A stretch of 64,000 nucleotides of DNA from Bacillota bacterium (GTDB lineage: Bacteria; Bacillota; Clostridia; Christensenellales; CAG-138), in the NCBI GenBank assembly GCA_023390655.1, contig JAEWCL010000009.1, positions 1 through 64,000 on the forward strand, written 5' to 3'. The notes beneath the pieces were generated by a model. The model was not told the DNA's origin. It searched no databases and saw only the letters and a list, made by a program, of their open reading frames with translations. Made by a program: the position numbers and the translations under genes. This document shows positions 31,474-40,310 of this stretch, piece after piece (the stretch's first letter is position 1; each line of letters starts with the position of its first letter).

Positions 31474-32889
31474 ATGATCAAATTTGGAACGGGCGGCTGG
31501 CGCGCCATCATCGCCGATGAATTTACAAAGGCCAACCTGCAGCTTCTCATCAGCGGCCTGTGCCGCATGATGCAGGACGAAGAGAAAACCGGGCAGGGCG
31601 TCTGCATCGGCTACGACCGGCGCTTTCTATCCAGAGAGGCCGCCATGTGGGCCGCGGAGGTGTTTGCGGGAAACGGCATCCTGTGCAGGGTGCTCGACCG
31701 CGAGGCCCCTACCCCGCTCATCATGTACACCGTCAAGCTCTATGGGCTTGAATACGGCCTTGCGATCACCGCAAGCCATAACCCCGCCATTTACAACGGC
31801 GTCAAGCTGTTTACCTCCGGGGGACGCGATGCGGAGGAAACCGTTACCCGCAAGCTTGAAGGCTATATCGAGGGTATTACAACCGTCAAAGCCCTTCCCT
31901 TCCAGCAGGGCCGCGCAGCCGGATTGATTGAAGAAATCAACCCGCAGAACGCGTACATCGACAGCATCCTTTCCCTGGTGGATGTGGACGCCATCAAGTC
32001 GGCCCGCCTGAAAATTGCGTTTGACCCGATGTTTGGCGTGAGCCAGACGAGCCTTCGGACCATATTGCTTACCGCACGCTGTGAAGTGTATGCGATCCAT
32101 GAACGGCACGATACGCTCTTTGGCGGCAGGCTCCCCGCCCCCAATGTGGATACGCTCAATTCGTTGAGCAACTTCGTGATGGAAAACAATTGCGATATCG
32201 GCATCGCCACCGACGGGGATGCGGACCGCATTGGCGTGATTGACGACAGGGGTGAATTTGTACACCCCAACCGCCTTCTTGTGTTATTATATTACTACCT
32301 CATGCAGTACCGCGGCTGGCGCGGCCCCGTGGTGCGCAACAATTCCACCACGCATCTTCTGGATAAGGTCGCCCAAGGCTATGGAGAGGTCTGCTATGAG
32401 GTACCGGTAGGATTTAAACACATTTCCTCCAAGATGGAGGAGGTGGGCGCGATTATCGGCGGCGAATCCTCCGGCGGTCTTACCGTAAAGGGGCATATCC
32501 GCGGCAAGGACGGCATCTATGCCGCAGCCCTGCTTGCGGAAATGATGGCAAAAACGGGCAAGCGGCTTTCCGAGCTTTACCGGGAGGTCACGGACCGGTT
32601 TGGAAGCGTTTATACCGCGGAAGCGGAGCTTATTTTAACGCCTGCGCGCAGGGATGCATTGAGCCACAGGCTGTTGGAGGAAAAGGAGCTGCCGCGCTTC
32701 CCGTTTGAAATCCAGAAAGTGTCCTATCTTGACGGCTGTAAGGTGTATTTTGCAAACGGCGGCTGGGCTGTTGCGCGTTTTTCGGGCACGGAGCCTCTGT
32801 TGCGCCTGTGCAGCGAAATGCCCGCAGAGCAGGACGCCCAGGCCTGCATCCATTTGTTCCAAAGTCTTCTTGAGGGGGTTGCCGCATAA
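31474..32889 (+). CDS. Phosphohexomutase (probably GlcNAc-1-P/GlcNAc-6-P mutase role)
   Basis: 471 residues of the alpha-D-phosphohexomutase superfamily. Domain 1: KFGTGGWRAIIADEF and the active phosphoserine in LAITASHNPAIYNG (Ser101). Domain 2: metal loop ATDGDADRIGV. Domain 3: sugar loop GGESSGGLTV. Domain 4: phosphate loop RFSGTEPLLRL. The ATG at 31474 lies a few bases after the phosphorylase stop, behind GGGGTAAGG. In this context it should convert the sugar 1-phosphate from the phosphorylase to the 6-phosphate; the substrate is inferred, and phosphoglucomutase activity is possible too. The gene overlaps nagB by one base. Confidence 0.9.
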   Translation: MIKFGTGGWRAIIADEFTKANLQLLISGLCRMMQDEEKTGQGVCIGYDRRFLSREAAMWAAEVFAGNGILCRVLDREAPTPLIMYTVKLYGLEYGLAITASHNPAIYNGVKLFTSGGRDAEETVTRKLEGYIEGITTVKALPFQQGRAAGLIEEINPQNAYIDSILSLVDVDAIKSARLKIAFDPMFGVSQTSLRTILLTARCEVYAIHERHDTLFGGRLPAPNVDTLNSLSNFVMENNCDIGIATDGDADRIGVIDDRGEFVHPNRLLVLLYYYLMQYRGWRGPVVRNNSTTHLLDKVAQGYGEVCYEVPVGFKHISSKMEEVGAIIGGESSGGLTVKGHIRGKDGIYAAALLAEMMAKTGKRLSELYREVTDRFGSVYTAEAELILTPARRDALSHRLLEEKELPRFPFEIQKVSYLDGCKVYFANGGWAVARFSGTEPLLRLCSEMPAEQDAQACIHLFQSLLEGVAA

Positions 32890-33614
32890 TGAACATCATC
32901 CGAATGCCGGATTATGCCGGTATGTCCAGACAGGCAGCAAACATCATCTCCGCGCAGGTGATTTTAAAGCCGGATAGCCTGCTTGGCCTTGCAACAGGCT
33001 CCTCGCCGATTGGCACTTATCAACAGCTTGTAGAATGGTATAAGAAGGGCGATATCGATTTTTCATCCGTGCGCACGGTCAATCTCGATGAGTATTGCGG
33101 TTTAGCGCCCGAGCACGGGCAGAGCTATGCATATTTTATGTGGAAGCACCTGTTCTCCCACATCAACATCCAAAAAGAAAACGCCCACCTGCCCAACGGC
33201 CTGATGCCGGACGAGGAGCAGGAATGTGCACGCTACGACGCGCTGCTCGAAGAACTCGGCTCCATTGACTTGCAGCTGCTGGGCATCGGCCACAACGGCC
33301 ATATCGGCTTTAACGAGCCGGGACAAGCCTTTGTGCTCAAAACGCACCGCGTAAAGCTGACCGAGAGCACCTTGCAGGCGAATTCCCGCCTGTTTACAGA
33401 CATCGAGAAAATGCCCCATTACGCCTACAGCATGGGCATCAAGGCCATCCTGCAGGCGCGGCGCGTGCTCGTCATCGTTTCGGGCGCGGATAAGGCGGAC
33501 ATTGTAAAAGAAGCCTTCACGGGCGATGTTTCCCCCGCTGTGCCCGCCTCCATATTGCAGTTGCATCCCAACGTCACGCTGGTGGGGGATGAGGCGGCGT
33601 TGGCGAAGCTGTAA
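32889..33614 (+). CDS. nagB: Glucosamine-6-phosphate deaminase
   Basis: 241 residues. It converts glucosamine 6-phosphate to fructose 6-phosphate and ammonia. Signatures: LGLATGSSPIGTYQQL (phosphate loop), TVNLDEYCGL (catalytic Asp), LLGIGHNGHIGFNEPG (catalytic His and Asp/Asn-Glu pair), and YSMGIKAIL. The start codon shares its A with the stop of the mutase gene (TAATG). It completes the branch from chitobiose to glycolysis except for NagA, which is not in the window. A strong terminator follows. Confidence 0.95.
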   Translation: MNIIRMPDYAGMSRQAANIISAQVILKPDSLLGLATGSSPIGTYQQLVEWYKKGDIDFSSVRTVNLDEYCGLAPEHGQSYAYFMWKHLFSHINIQKENAHLPNGLMPDEEQECARYDALLEELGSIDLQLLGIGHNGHIGFNEPGQAFVLKTHRVKLTESTLQANSRLFTDIEKMPHYAYSMGIKAILQARRVLVIVSGADKADIVKEAFTGDVSPAVPASILQLHPNVTLVGDEAALAKL

Positions 33615-33632
33615 AAAACGAACCGCTGCTAT

Positions 33633-33665
33633 AAAACGCCCGGGTTCTATAAACCTGGGCGTTTT
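33633..33665. terminator. Bidirectional terminator after nagB
   Basis: AAAACGCCCGGGTT pairs with AACCTGGGCGTTTT (one G-T mismatch), loop CTATA. A- and T-rich ends on both sides serve nagB and the convergent collagen-like gene. Confidence 0.88.
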
Positions 33666-33691
33666 CATTGCGTGTTTTCGAAGGGCTTATG

Positions 33692-35326
33692 CTATCTTTG
33701 ATCGCTGATGGTAGCGCTGCTGTTGTTTGCAGATAGCTCCGTCAACGGGTCGTACGGCACGCCGGTTACAGTACCCACAAGCAGTGCAATATCCACCGCA
33801 TTTTCCGGTATGCCCCATGAGTTGCCGGAAAACACAAATACGGCGCGATCCACCACAAAGCCACGCGTATTGTAGGTGACATTGTTGATGATAAACCCGG
33901 TTGAGTTGGGATTCAGGTATGCGGGCTGCCGCATGGAGTAAAAAATGTTCCCTTCCACAATCAGGTTTTGGACATTCCCCTGGGTAACAAATCCCCGGTT
34001 GACCACCCAATCCGTAGAAGGTCCGGCCTGCGGTGGACCGTACACCACATTGTTTGTGAGCCTGTGATCTGTACCTGCAAACTGCAGGAATTCCACCGCA
34101 TACGGCGCATTACTTGTGATGGTCAAACCATCCACCGTTATCCCGCTGCCGGTAATGAGGAGCGCAATTACCGCAGCCCGCAACTCTAAGACCGTGCCCG
34201 GATATCCCTGTACCGTTACACCGTCTTTATTGACCGTAATGGTAGACGTAACAGGATAGGTTCCCCCCAATATATGAAGCGTCCCTGTAGGCGATACAGC
34301 GGTCAGTCCTTCCTGTATGGTTCCAAATGGATTTGCGTGGGTGCCGTCCCCACCTACCGCGCCCGCAAGCACATACACTTCAAAAGCATCTGGCTGTACG
34401 GCTCCGGTTGGGCCGGTATACCCGGTAGGCCCAGTTGGCCCGATATCTCCGGTAGGACCAATTGGCCCGGTATCTCCGGTAGGTCCTGTTGCACCTGTAG
34501 CTCCTATAGGTCCGGTCGGACCGGTATACCCGGTAGGCCCAGTCGGGCCGCCCGCGGGGCCTTCGGGACCGGTAGGCCCAGTCGGGCCTGTGGGGCCGCC
34601 ATCCGCTCCAGCAGGACCGGTGGGGCCGGTAGGTCCGGTATTTCCCGTGGGTCCGGTATCTCCCGTGGGTCCGGTCGGGCCTGTCGGGCCTGTTGCACCA
34701 TCCGTGCCGTCTGGGCCGGTAGGTCCGGTATCTCCTGTGGGTCCGGTCGGACCTGTCGGGCCTGTTGTGCCATCCGTGCCGTCTGGGCCGGTAGGTCCGG
34801 TGTCTCCTGTGGGTCCGGTCGGGCCTGTCGGGCCTGTTGTGCCATCCGTGCCGTCTGGGCCGGTAGGTCCGGTGCCTCCCGTGGGGCCTGTCGGGCCCGT
34901 GGGGCCTGTCGGCCCGGCTCCGGCAAGATCATCCTGTACTACGACCAATGTCGCCTTTACCGGCACAACGGCGGCAAAAAACACATCTGCTGTGCTGGCA
35001 TTGAGCAGCGAAGCGGCAACAGGAGCCATAGCTACGTCAACAATCCCTATTCCGTTCACTTCTCCCGTTTTGACGGGAGAATTCCCTTCCAGAAAATCCC
35101 CTTGCGAGGTAGAAAGCGCAAATACCACACCATTGGAAGACGAAGAAGAAATTGTAGACGCCATCCAATTGACAACATACCTTCCCGCTTCCTGAAAGGT
35201 AATCATCCCTGTTCCGCTGTTATAACTGATGTTCCCCGCAGAGTAGACAACAGTATCAAATATGACATTCGCGCCTGCCGCGACAGAACCCGCAAAAAGG
35301 CGTTCAATTTGCAATGCAATATCCAT
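33692..35326 (-). CDS. Collagen-like protein with N-terminal jelly-roll and C-terminal beta-helix
   Basis: 544 residues in three parts. Residues 1-134 are a beta-rich domain (ANVIFDTVVYSAGNISYNSG, GMITFQEAGRYVVNWMAST) of the C1q/BclA-like kind, which is normally C-terminal in such proteins. Residues about 138-287 are Gly-X-Y repeats, mostly Gly-Pro-Thr. The rest (about 290-544) resembles a right-handed beta-helix (GTIQEGLTAVSPTGTLHILG, GVTVQGYPGTVLELRAAVI, GITVDGLTITSN). There is no signal peptide, which is usual for spore-surface proteins of this type; spore or cell-surface location is inference. DNA in the collagen part carries a 72-bp tandem repeat. AAGGAG precedes the ATG. Confidence 0.88.
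   Translation of the reverse strand: MDIALQIERLFAGSVAAGANVIFDTVVYSAGNISYNSGTGMITFQEAGRYVVNWMASTISSSSSNGVVFALSTSQGDFLEGNSPVKTGEVNGIGIVDVAMAPVAASLLNASTADVFFAAVVPVKATLVVVQDDLAGAGPTGPTGPTGPTGGTGPTGPDGTDGTTGPTGPTGPTGDTGPTGPDGTDGTTGPTGPTGPTGDTGPTGPDGTDGATGPTGPTGPTGDTGPTGNTGPTGPTGPAGADGGPTGPTGPTGPEGPAGGPTGPTGYTGPTGPIGATGATGPTGDTGPIGPTGDIGPTGPTGYTGPTGAVQPDAFEVYVLAGAVGGDGTHANPFGTIQEGLTAVSPTGTLHILGGTYPVTSTITVNKDGVTVQGYPGTVLELRAAVIALLITGSGITVDGLTITSNAPYAVEFLQFAGTDHRLTNNVVYGPPQAGPSTDWVVNRGFVTQGNVQNLIVEGNIFYSMRQPAYLNPNSTGFIINNVTYNTRGFVVDRAVFVFSGNSWGIPENAVDIALLVGTVTGVPYDPLTELSANNSSATISDQR
34698..34880 (-). repeat. 72-bp tandem repeat in the collagen-like gene
   Basis: About three near-identical copies begin at 34698, 34770 and 34842, each coding 24 residues of the form TGPTGPTGPTGDTGPTGPDG plus TDGT. 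Such repeats can change copy number by slippage or recombination. Confidence 0.88.
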
Positions 35327-35665
35327 GTTGCTCTCCTTATTCTATATAGTTACGTTCGTCTTCATACTGCTCCAAAGAGAATATGCACTTATCATATTGC
35401 TTAAGTATACTTTTCTTTACATGCTTTGCTTAGCCGACGCAATACAGCACGAGTGAAAACCATATACTTTCTATATATTATGAAATAATGCTACGTATCG
35501 GTTCGTTGCACTTGTTCTTTTGCCTGTCCAAAAACCAGAAATATCTCAAAGCAATATCCTGCGGTGTTCTCTTTTATAGTTTTCATACGCGCCCAGATAA
35601 CAACAGCGGCCATATCTGTTTTGATATAGCCGCTGTTTATCCCCGCTTCATCAAACCGAAACAGT
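35327..35665. other. Intergenic region with a terminator-like hairpin
   Basis: 339 bp, AT-rich compared with the surroundings. It holds the upstream region of the collagen-like gene (no consensus promoter seen) and, at 35602-35637, AACAGCGGCCATATC pairing with GATATAGCCGCTGTT, which probably ends the aroE-like transcript. No coding frame is convincing. Confidence 0.5.
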
Positions 35666-36511
35666 TTACGCAAACTCCCGCTCAAGCGCCGCATACATGA
35701 CGTCCGTCGGCGCATCCTCACCTGTCCAGAGCTTGAAGCCGATCGCCCCCTGCTCCACCAGCATCGAAAGGCCGTCGTAGGTCACTGCCCCCTGCGCACG
35801 CGCCTTTTGTAAAAACGGCGTATCCGCGGGGTTCGGGATGATATCCTGCACGATCATGCCCGGCGTGATGTCTTCATAGCGGATACCCGGCGCGCTCGGG
35901 TCTGGGTAAAGGCCAATGGAAGTGGCATTGATGAGAAGATCGCATTGGGGAATGCGAAGCCCCTTCTCCCACAGCACCGCTTCCGCCTTGCAGCCACTAT
36001 TCTGATTGACGACAGCCGCAATCTCCTCCGCTTTGGACAAGGTGCGGTTAAAAAGAAGGATCCGGGCACAGCCCGCAAGCGCGCACTCCACACAGATGGC
36101 GCGGGAAGCGCCGCCCGCGCCCAGCACCACGGCAGTTTTCCCTGCAAGGCCGATCCCCTTTTTGCGCATCCCCTCCACAAAGCCCGCGCCGTCCGTATTG
36201 TCCCCGTACAGCACACCGTCCCGGTTGACGACGGTGTTGATGGCCCCGATCAGCTTTGCTTTTTCACTGAGCTCGTCAACATATTGCATCGCCTCCACCT
36301 TATGCGGCACAGTCAGGTTGATGCCGTAAAAGTGCATCGCGCGCATTCCTTCAAACGCGGCTTTGAGCCCCGCGGGTTCCACCAGAAAATTGACGTACCG
36401 CCAGTTGAGGCCTTTCGCCGCAAACGCCGCCTCCTGCATGACGACGGTCGGATTTTCATCGATGGGGTTGCCGAATACGCCGGTAAGCTTTACGCGGTAA
36501 TGTTTCGCCAT
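35666..36511 (-). CDS. Shikimate dehydrogenase-family protein with atypical substrate site
   Basis: 281 residues, AroE superfamily, NAD(P)-dependent. Recognisable: INLTVPHK (catalytic Lys), YGDNTDGAGF (catalytic Asp), nucleotide loop VLGAGGASRAI, FNRT, LLINATSIGL and GLSMLVEQGAIGFKLWTGED. The usual N-terminal motif G-x-P-I-x-H-S-x-S-P-x-x-H-N, whose serines bind the shikimate carboxylate, reads instead GNPIDENPTVVMQEAAF, so both serines are missing. It may therefore act on quinate-like or unrelated polyols rather than shikimate. No other aromatic-pathway genes are near. AGGAGGAAGA precedes the ATG. Confidence 0.88.
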   Translation of the reverse strand: MAKHYRVKLTGVFGNPIDENPTVVMQEAAFAAKGLNWRYVNFLVEPAGLKAAFEGMRAMHFYGINLTVPHKVEAMQYVDELSEKAKLIGAINTVVNRDGVLYGDNTDGAGFVEGMRKKGIGLAGKTAVVLGAGGASRAICVECALAGCARILLFNRTLSKAEEIAAVVNQNSGCKAEAVLWEKGLRIPQCDLLINATSIGLYPDPSAPGIRYEDITPGMIVQDIIPNPADTPFLQKARAQGAVTYDGLSMLVEQGAIGFKLWTGEDAPTDVMYAALEREFA

Positions 36512-36634
36512 ATCGTCTTCCTCCTGCAGTTTCTTATAAAGATGTGCTTTTCAACATTGTATCATTCTAAGGCCTTTGCCTTCAACGCAAAGCGGGCGGC
36601 ATAATATGCCGCCCGCTTCTTTTGCTGCCTAAAT

Positions 36635-37882
36635 TTATGCGTTTTGCGTACGCGCGATCACTGTATTGTCCTTCGTCCGGTCGATAAGGCCCTGCACCGG
36701 GTTGGGGCTGACTTCGGCGCGGTAGTCCGTATTGTACTGCTGCTGGTGCCGGTCGATGACCACATGGCTTGCAACCGCGCCAAGATCATGGTTGACGCGG
36801 TTTTGGTAGGAAAAGAATTCATGCGAGGACGGCAGTTTTGTGACGTCCGCATACTCTTCCCGGTTGGCGGTGAGGAGTATCTGGCTTCCGAGTACCTGGC
36901 GCACATAGTCCCGTGTATCATGAAGCTGCAACAGCTTCGGGAAATCGCCGCCGGGAATGACCGCCTGCCAATCCTTGTTCTCGTATTTCTTCAACAGCTC
37001 CACGGCCTGGTGCAGCTGCGCGATTTCCTGAACAAGATGCATTTCCCAGATGGATTTCACATTCGGGTCCAGTTCATCCTGATAGAAGGAGTAATAGAGA
37101 TAGCATTCCATATACTCGTGCAGGAGCAGGCTCTCAAGCCATGTGGCGTTGGGATCAAGCAGGGAACCGTAATGGCTGACATGCTGTTCCTCAATCTGGG
37201 CGATTTCCAGATACAGCTTGCGCCCGAGATCGTTTTGATAGGTGTTGCCGAGGTTCATATAGAAGTTCATCGTCTGCTGTTCGCCCGCCGTAATGATGAG
37301 GGTATTGAGCTTTGTCTGTAACTCCGCCGTCTTGCAGTCGATATGCCGCTTGACGGATTCGTACGGATGGCGGTGCTCCGCAATCGTCGGCCTGCCCGGG
37401 GTGATTTCCACGTAACTCTTTACCAGGCTCTCCGCCGGGATATTCGCATCCATATCGAGAAGATTCGCATACCGGTACAAATGGTCAAAATCCTCCAGCA
37501 GGGCAAAGTCAAGCGCCTGCTTGACATACGGGTCCGGCTCGTTCTGGGCAAGCCACGCCGTCAGGTCCACCGCCACGTGCTCATAGCCGATGGTTGTTTC
37601 GAGCGTGGTTTCATCGATGGGCTTGAGCCAATTGATGTGTTTTTGCTGCAGTTGCTCTACCCTGCGGGAAAGCGCTACCTCGCGCCGCACGTCGTTGTCC
37701 GTACAGTGGCGGTGCAGTTGGTGCTTGAACATGACGCTTTCCACCTCAATGCCGTTCATCAAAATGATGCGCACCTTGGTATACGGGTCCACCGTGCGCT
37801 TGTCGTACGGCTTTGGGTATACGGTGGACCAATCCATAATGCCCTCAAATACGGGTACCGGCTTTTCCAGAAACGGATTCAT
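36635..37882 (-). CDS. Ferritin-like (four-helix diiron-type) protein, unknown function
   Basis: 415 residues, not assigned to a characterised enzyme. The sequence is mostly helical with acidic/His clusters placed like diiron or dimanganese ligands in ferritin-like proteins: ALLEDFDHLYRYANLL, EIAQIEEQHVSHYGSLL (an E-x-x-H), LLHEYMECYLYYSFYQDE and MHLVQEIAQLHQAVELL. The N-terminal 100 residues contain MNGIEVESVMFKHQLHRHC. The ATG at 37882 was chosen for GGGAGTG at the right distance; a longer frame reaches into the divergent promoter. It is divergent from a molybdenum hydroxylase, with only 97 bp between, which suggests shared control. Confidence 0.75.
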   Translation of the reverse strand: MNPFLEKPVPVFEGIMDWSTVYPKPYDKRTVDPYTKVRIILMNGIEVESVMFKHQLHRHCTDNDVRREVALSRRVEQLQQKHINWLKPIDETTLETTIGYEHVAVDLTAWLAQNEPDPYVKQALDFALLEDFDHLYRYANLLDMDANIPAESLVKSYVEITPGRPTIAEHRHPYESVKRHIDCKTAELQTKLNTLIITAGEQQTMNFYMNLGNTYQNDLGRKLYLEIAQIEEQHVSHYGSLLDPNATWLESLLLHEYMECYLYYSFYQDELDPNVKSIWEMHLVQEIAQLHQAVELLKKYENKDWQAVIPGGDFPKLLQLHDTRDYVRQVLGSQILLTANREEYADVTKLPSSHEFFSYQNRVNHDLGAVASHVVIDRHQQQYNTDYRAEVSPNPVQGLIDRTKDNTVIARTQNA

Positions 37883-37979
37883 TGTAACAACACTCCCTTT
37901 TCCAATCTTTTGGTTAATCTGCCCATAACTGCACAGGCTATGTAAAAAAGTGGGCACAACGAAAGGCGGAATTCTGAAT

Positions 37980-40310
37980 TTGAGCACATCGGTTGGAAAC
38001 AGCATCATCAGAAAGGATGCGTGGGAGAAAGCGACGGGCAGGGCGGAGTATACGGACGACCTCCCGGGTGCCGGAACGGCGTTCGCCCGGCTTTTAACAA
38101 GCCCGCACGCGCATGCAATGATCGCACGCATCGATTGTTCCAAAGCGGAAGCGCTGCCGGGTGTGATTGCCGTATTGACGGGCGCGGATTGCCCGCGCTT
38201 GTTCGGCCCCCTGTTGCAGGATAGACCCCTGCTCGCAATGGAAAAGGTGCGCTATGCAGGCGAACCCGTTGCGCTGATCGTCGCGTGGGAGGAGCATACC
38301 GCGTTACAGGCGCTCACCCTGATTGAAGTTACCTATAAACCGCTTGGCGCTGTGCTGACGCCTTCCCAGGCATGCAAAGCAGACGCGCCGCGCGTCCACG
38401 AAAACCCGCAGGCGTACCGGCGCGTAAAAACCGATGTTTATCCCAAGCCTGAAAGCAATATCGCAAGCGAATATCAGATCATCAAGGGGGACGCGAAAAA
38501 CGTGGTTGCAGCGAGCGATATTGTGATTACAAAACGTTTTTTTCTGCCGCCTTCCGCGCACGCCGCGATGGAAACGCACTGCGCCGAGGCGGAAATCAAG
38601 GCGGACGGCACGGTGGTGATCTCCACCGCCTCCCAAGCGCCGTATGCGGTGCGTACACAACTTGCGGAAACATTCGCGCTTGAAGCAGGGAAGATCGAGG
38701 TCAAGGTGCCGTTCCTGGGCGGGGGCTTCGGCGGCAAAGCGCCCATCCTGCTTGAACCACTGTGCTACCTTGCCTCCCGGAGGCTGAACGGGCAAAAGGT
38801 GCGCCTCGCGCTGACCCGGGAAGAGCAGTTCTCCACCGCACCCTGCCGCATCGGCTTGGAGGCAGAGCTCACTTTAGGTGCAAACCGGGAGGGTATGCTG
38901 CGGGGCGCGCTCCTTTCCTATTGGGTGGATTGCGGCGCATACAGCGACAGCGCGCCCTATATGACAAAGGCCATCGCCGTGGACTGTACCGGGCCTTATC
39001 ACATCCCGCATGTTGCGTGCAACGCGTACTGCGTCTATACCAACCACACGTTTGCAACCTCCTACCGCGGGTTTGGGCATGATTCGTTTACGTTCTGCAT
39101 CGAGCGCACATTGGATGCGCTAAGCAGCAAACTCGGGATCGATCCGCTCGTGCTGCGGCAGAGAAACGCCATTGCCCCCAGCCACGAAACCCCTACGCAG
39201 GTTGCTGTTACGCCCGGCAACACGGGCGATCTGGGCGCATGCCTTACTAAGCTTCACGCGCTTGTGGGTTGGCAGCAGGGCCGCGTCATCCCTGTGAAAG
39301 AGCATACCGTGCGCACGCAGGGCATCGCGTGCTTCTGGAAGTGTGAGAATCCGCCGACAAACGCCGTCTCCGGCGCGCTTATTACCCCCAATCCGGACGG
39401 GAGCTTTAACCTCAACACCGGCGTGGTAGAAATGGGTTCCGGCGGGCAGACGCTTTTAGCGCAGATTTTTGCGGAAAAGCTGCAGATAGAACCAAGCATG
39501 GTACACGTTTCCTTCCCCGTCGATACGCGCCTGAACCCCGAGCATTGGAAGACCGTTGCAAGCATGACGGCGCATATGGCGGGAAGCGCCGTGTGCGCGG
39601 CAGCAGATGACATCATTGCGCAGCTTAAGCGCAACGGCGCGCTGGCGCTTGGCTGCACGGAACACGAAATCGTGGTGGCGCACGCCCGGGTATACCAAAA
39701 AAGCGCGCCGGAAAATTTTATTCCTTTTCAGGATATCGTCAACGGCTATCAGGCGGAAAACGGCGATTCCATCGGCGGGCCCGTGCTCGGGCGCGGCGGC
39801 TTTCTATTAAAGGGACTAACCCTGCTTGACCCCGTTTCCGGCAAAGGCCAGACCGGGCCTTCCTGGTCGGTCGGCGCGCAGGCAGTAGAAGTGGAAGTGG
39901 ATACGAAGGAATATACCTACCGTGTCCTTTGTGCGGCGACGGTCATGGACATCGGCTGCGCCATCGACCCGGAGGGCATGCGAGGCATGCTTGCGGGCGG
40001 CATGGCAATGGGCGTCTCCATGGCAACACGCGAGGCGTACCATTACAATGAAGAAGGCGTACTTTCTACGCCTACCTTGCGCACCTATAAGCTGCTGCAT
40101 ATCGGGCAGGAGCCCATCTACCGCGTAGCGTTCGTGGAAACGCCGGAGGACCATTCTCCCTACGGCGTGCGCAAATTTTCGGAGCACGGCATCATCGGCA
40201 TTCCGGCGGCGCTTGCAAACGCGCTTTCCGCAGCGCTGAATGTACCTATCGACACGCTCCCGCTCACGCCGGAACGGCTCTGGCGCGCGAAGAAAGGGGA
40301 ACGTGTATGA
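37980..40310 (+). CDS. Xanthine dehydrogenase-family molybdenum-binding subunit
   Basis: About 776 residues, the large molybdopterin subunit of a molybdenum hydroxylase. Visible: KATGRAEYTDDLPGAG start region; SPHAHAMIARID; VRYAGEPVALIVA; GGGFGGKAP (molybdopterin loop); SYRGFGHDSFTFCIERTLD; VEMGSGGQTLLAQIFAEKL; and the C-terminal YGVRKFSEHGI in the place of the usual G-A-K/R-G-x-G-E active-site glutamate loop. The start is probably the TTG at 37980, behind AAAGGCGG. It is followed by the FAD and 2Fe-2S subunits with 4-bp overlaps. Differences from canonical motifs mean the substrate (purine, pyridine or other) is open. Confidence 0.9.
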   Translation: MSTSVGNSIIRKDAWEKATGRAEYTDDLPGAGTAFARLLTSPHAHAMIARIDCSKAEALPGVIAVLTGADCPRLFGPLLQDRPLLAMEKVRYAGEPVALIVAWEEHTALQALTLIEVTYKPLGAVLTPSQACKADAPRVHENPQAYRRVKTDVYPKPESNIASEYQIIKGDAKNVVAASDIVITKRFFLPPSAHAAMETHCAEAEIKADGTVVISTASQAPYAVRTQLAETFALEAGKIEVKVPFLGGGFGGKAPILLEPLCYLASRRLNGQKVRLALTREEQFSTAPCRIGLEAELTLGANREGMLRGALLSYWVDCGAYSDSAPYMTKAIAVDCTGPYHIPHVACNAYCVYTNHTFATSYRGFGHDSFTFCIERTLDALSSKLGIDPLVLRQRNAIAPSHETPTQVAVTPGNTGDLGACLTKLHALVGWQQGRVIPVKEHTVRTQGIACFWKCENPPTNAVSGALITPNPDGSFNLNTGVVEMGSGGQTLLAQIFAEKLQIEPSMVHVSFPVDTRLNPEHWKTVASMTAHMAGSAVCAAADDIIAQLKRNGALALGCTEHEIVVAHARVYQKSAPENFIPFQDIVNGYQAENGDSIGGPVLGRGGFLLKGLTLLDPVSGKGQTGPSWSVGAQAVEVEVDTKEYTYRVLCAATVMDIGCAIDPEGMRGMLAGGMAMGVSMATREAYHYNEEGVLSTPTLRTYKLLHIGQEPIYRVAFVETPEDHSPYGVRKFSEHGIIGIPAALANALSAALNVPIDTLPLTPERLWRAKKGERV

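Noticed and set aside
34317..35195. Long plus-strand frame rich in Gly-Pro-Val opposite the collagen-like gene
   Set aside because: It mirrors the repetitive collagen-like coding sequence on the other strand and has no initiation signal; the minus-strand frame has proper domains and a ribosome binding site.
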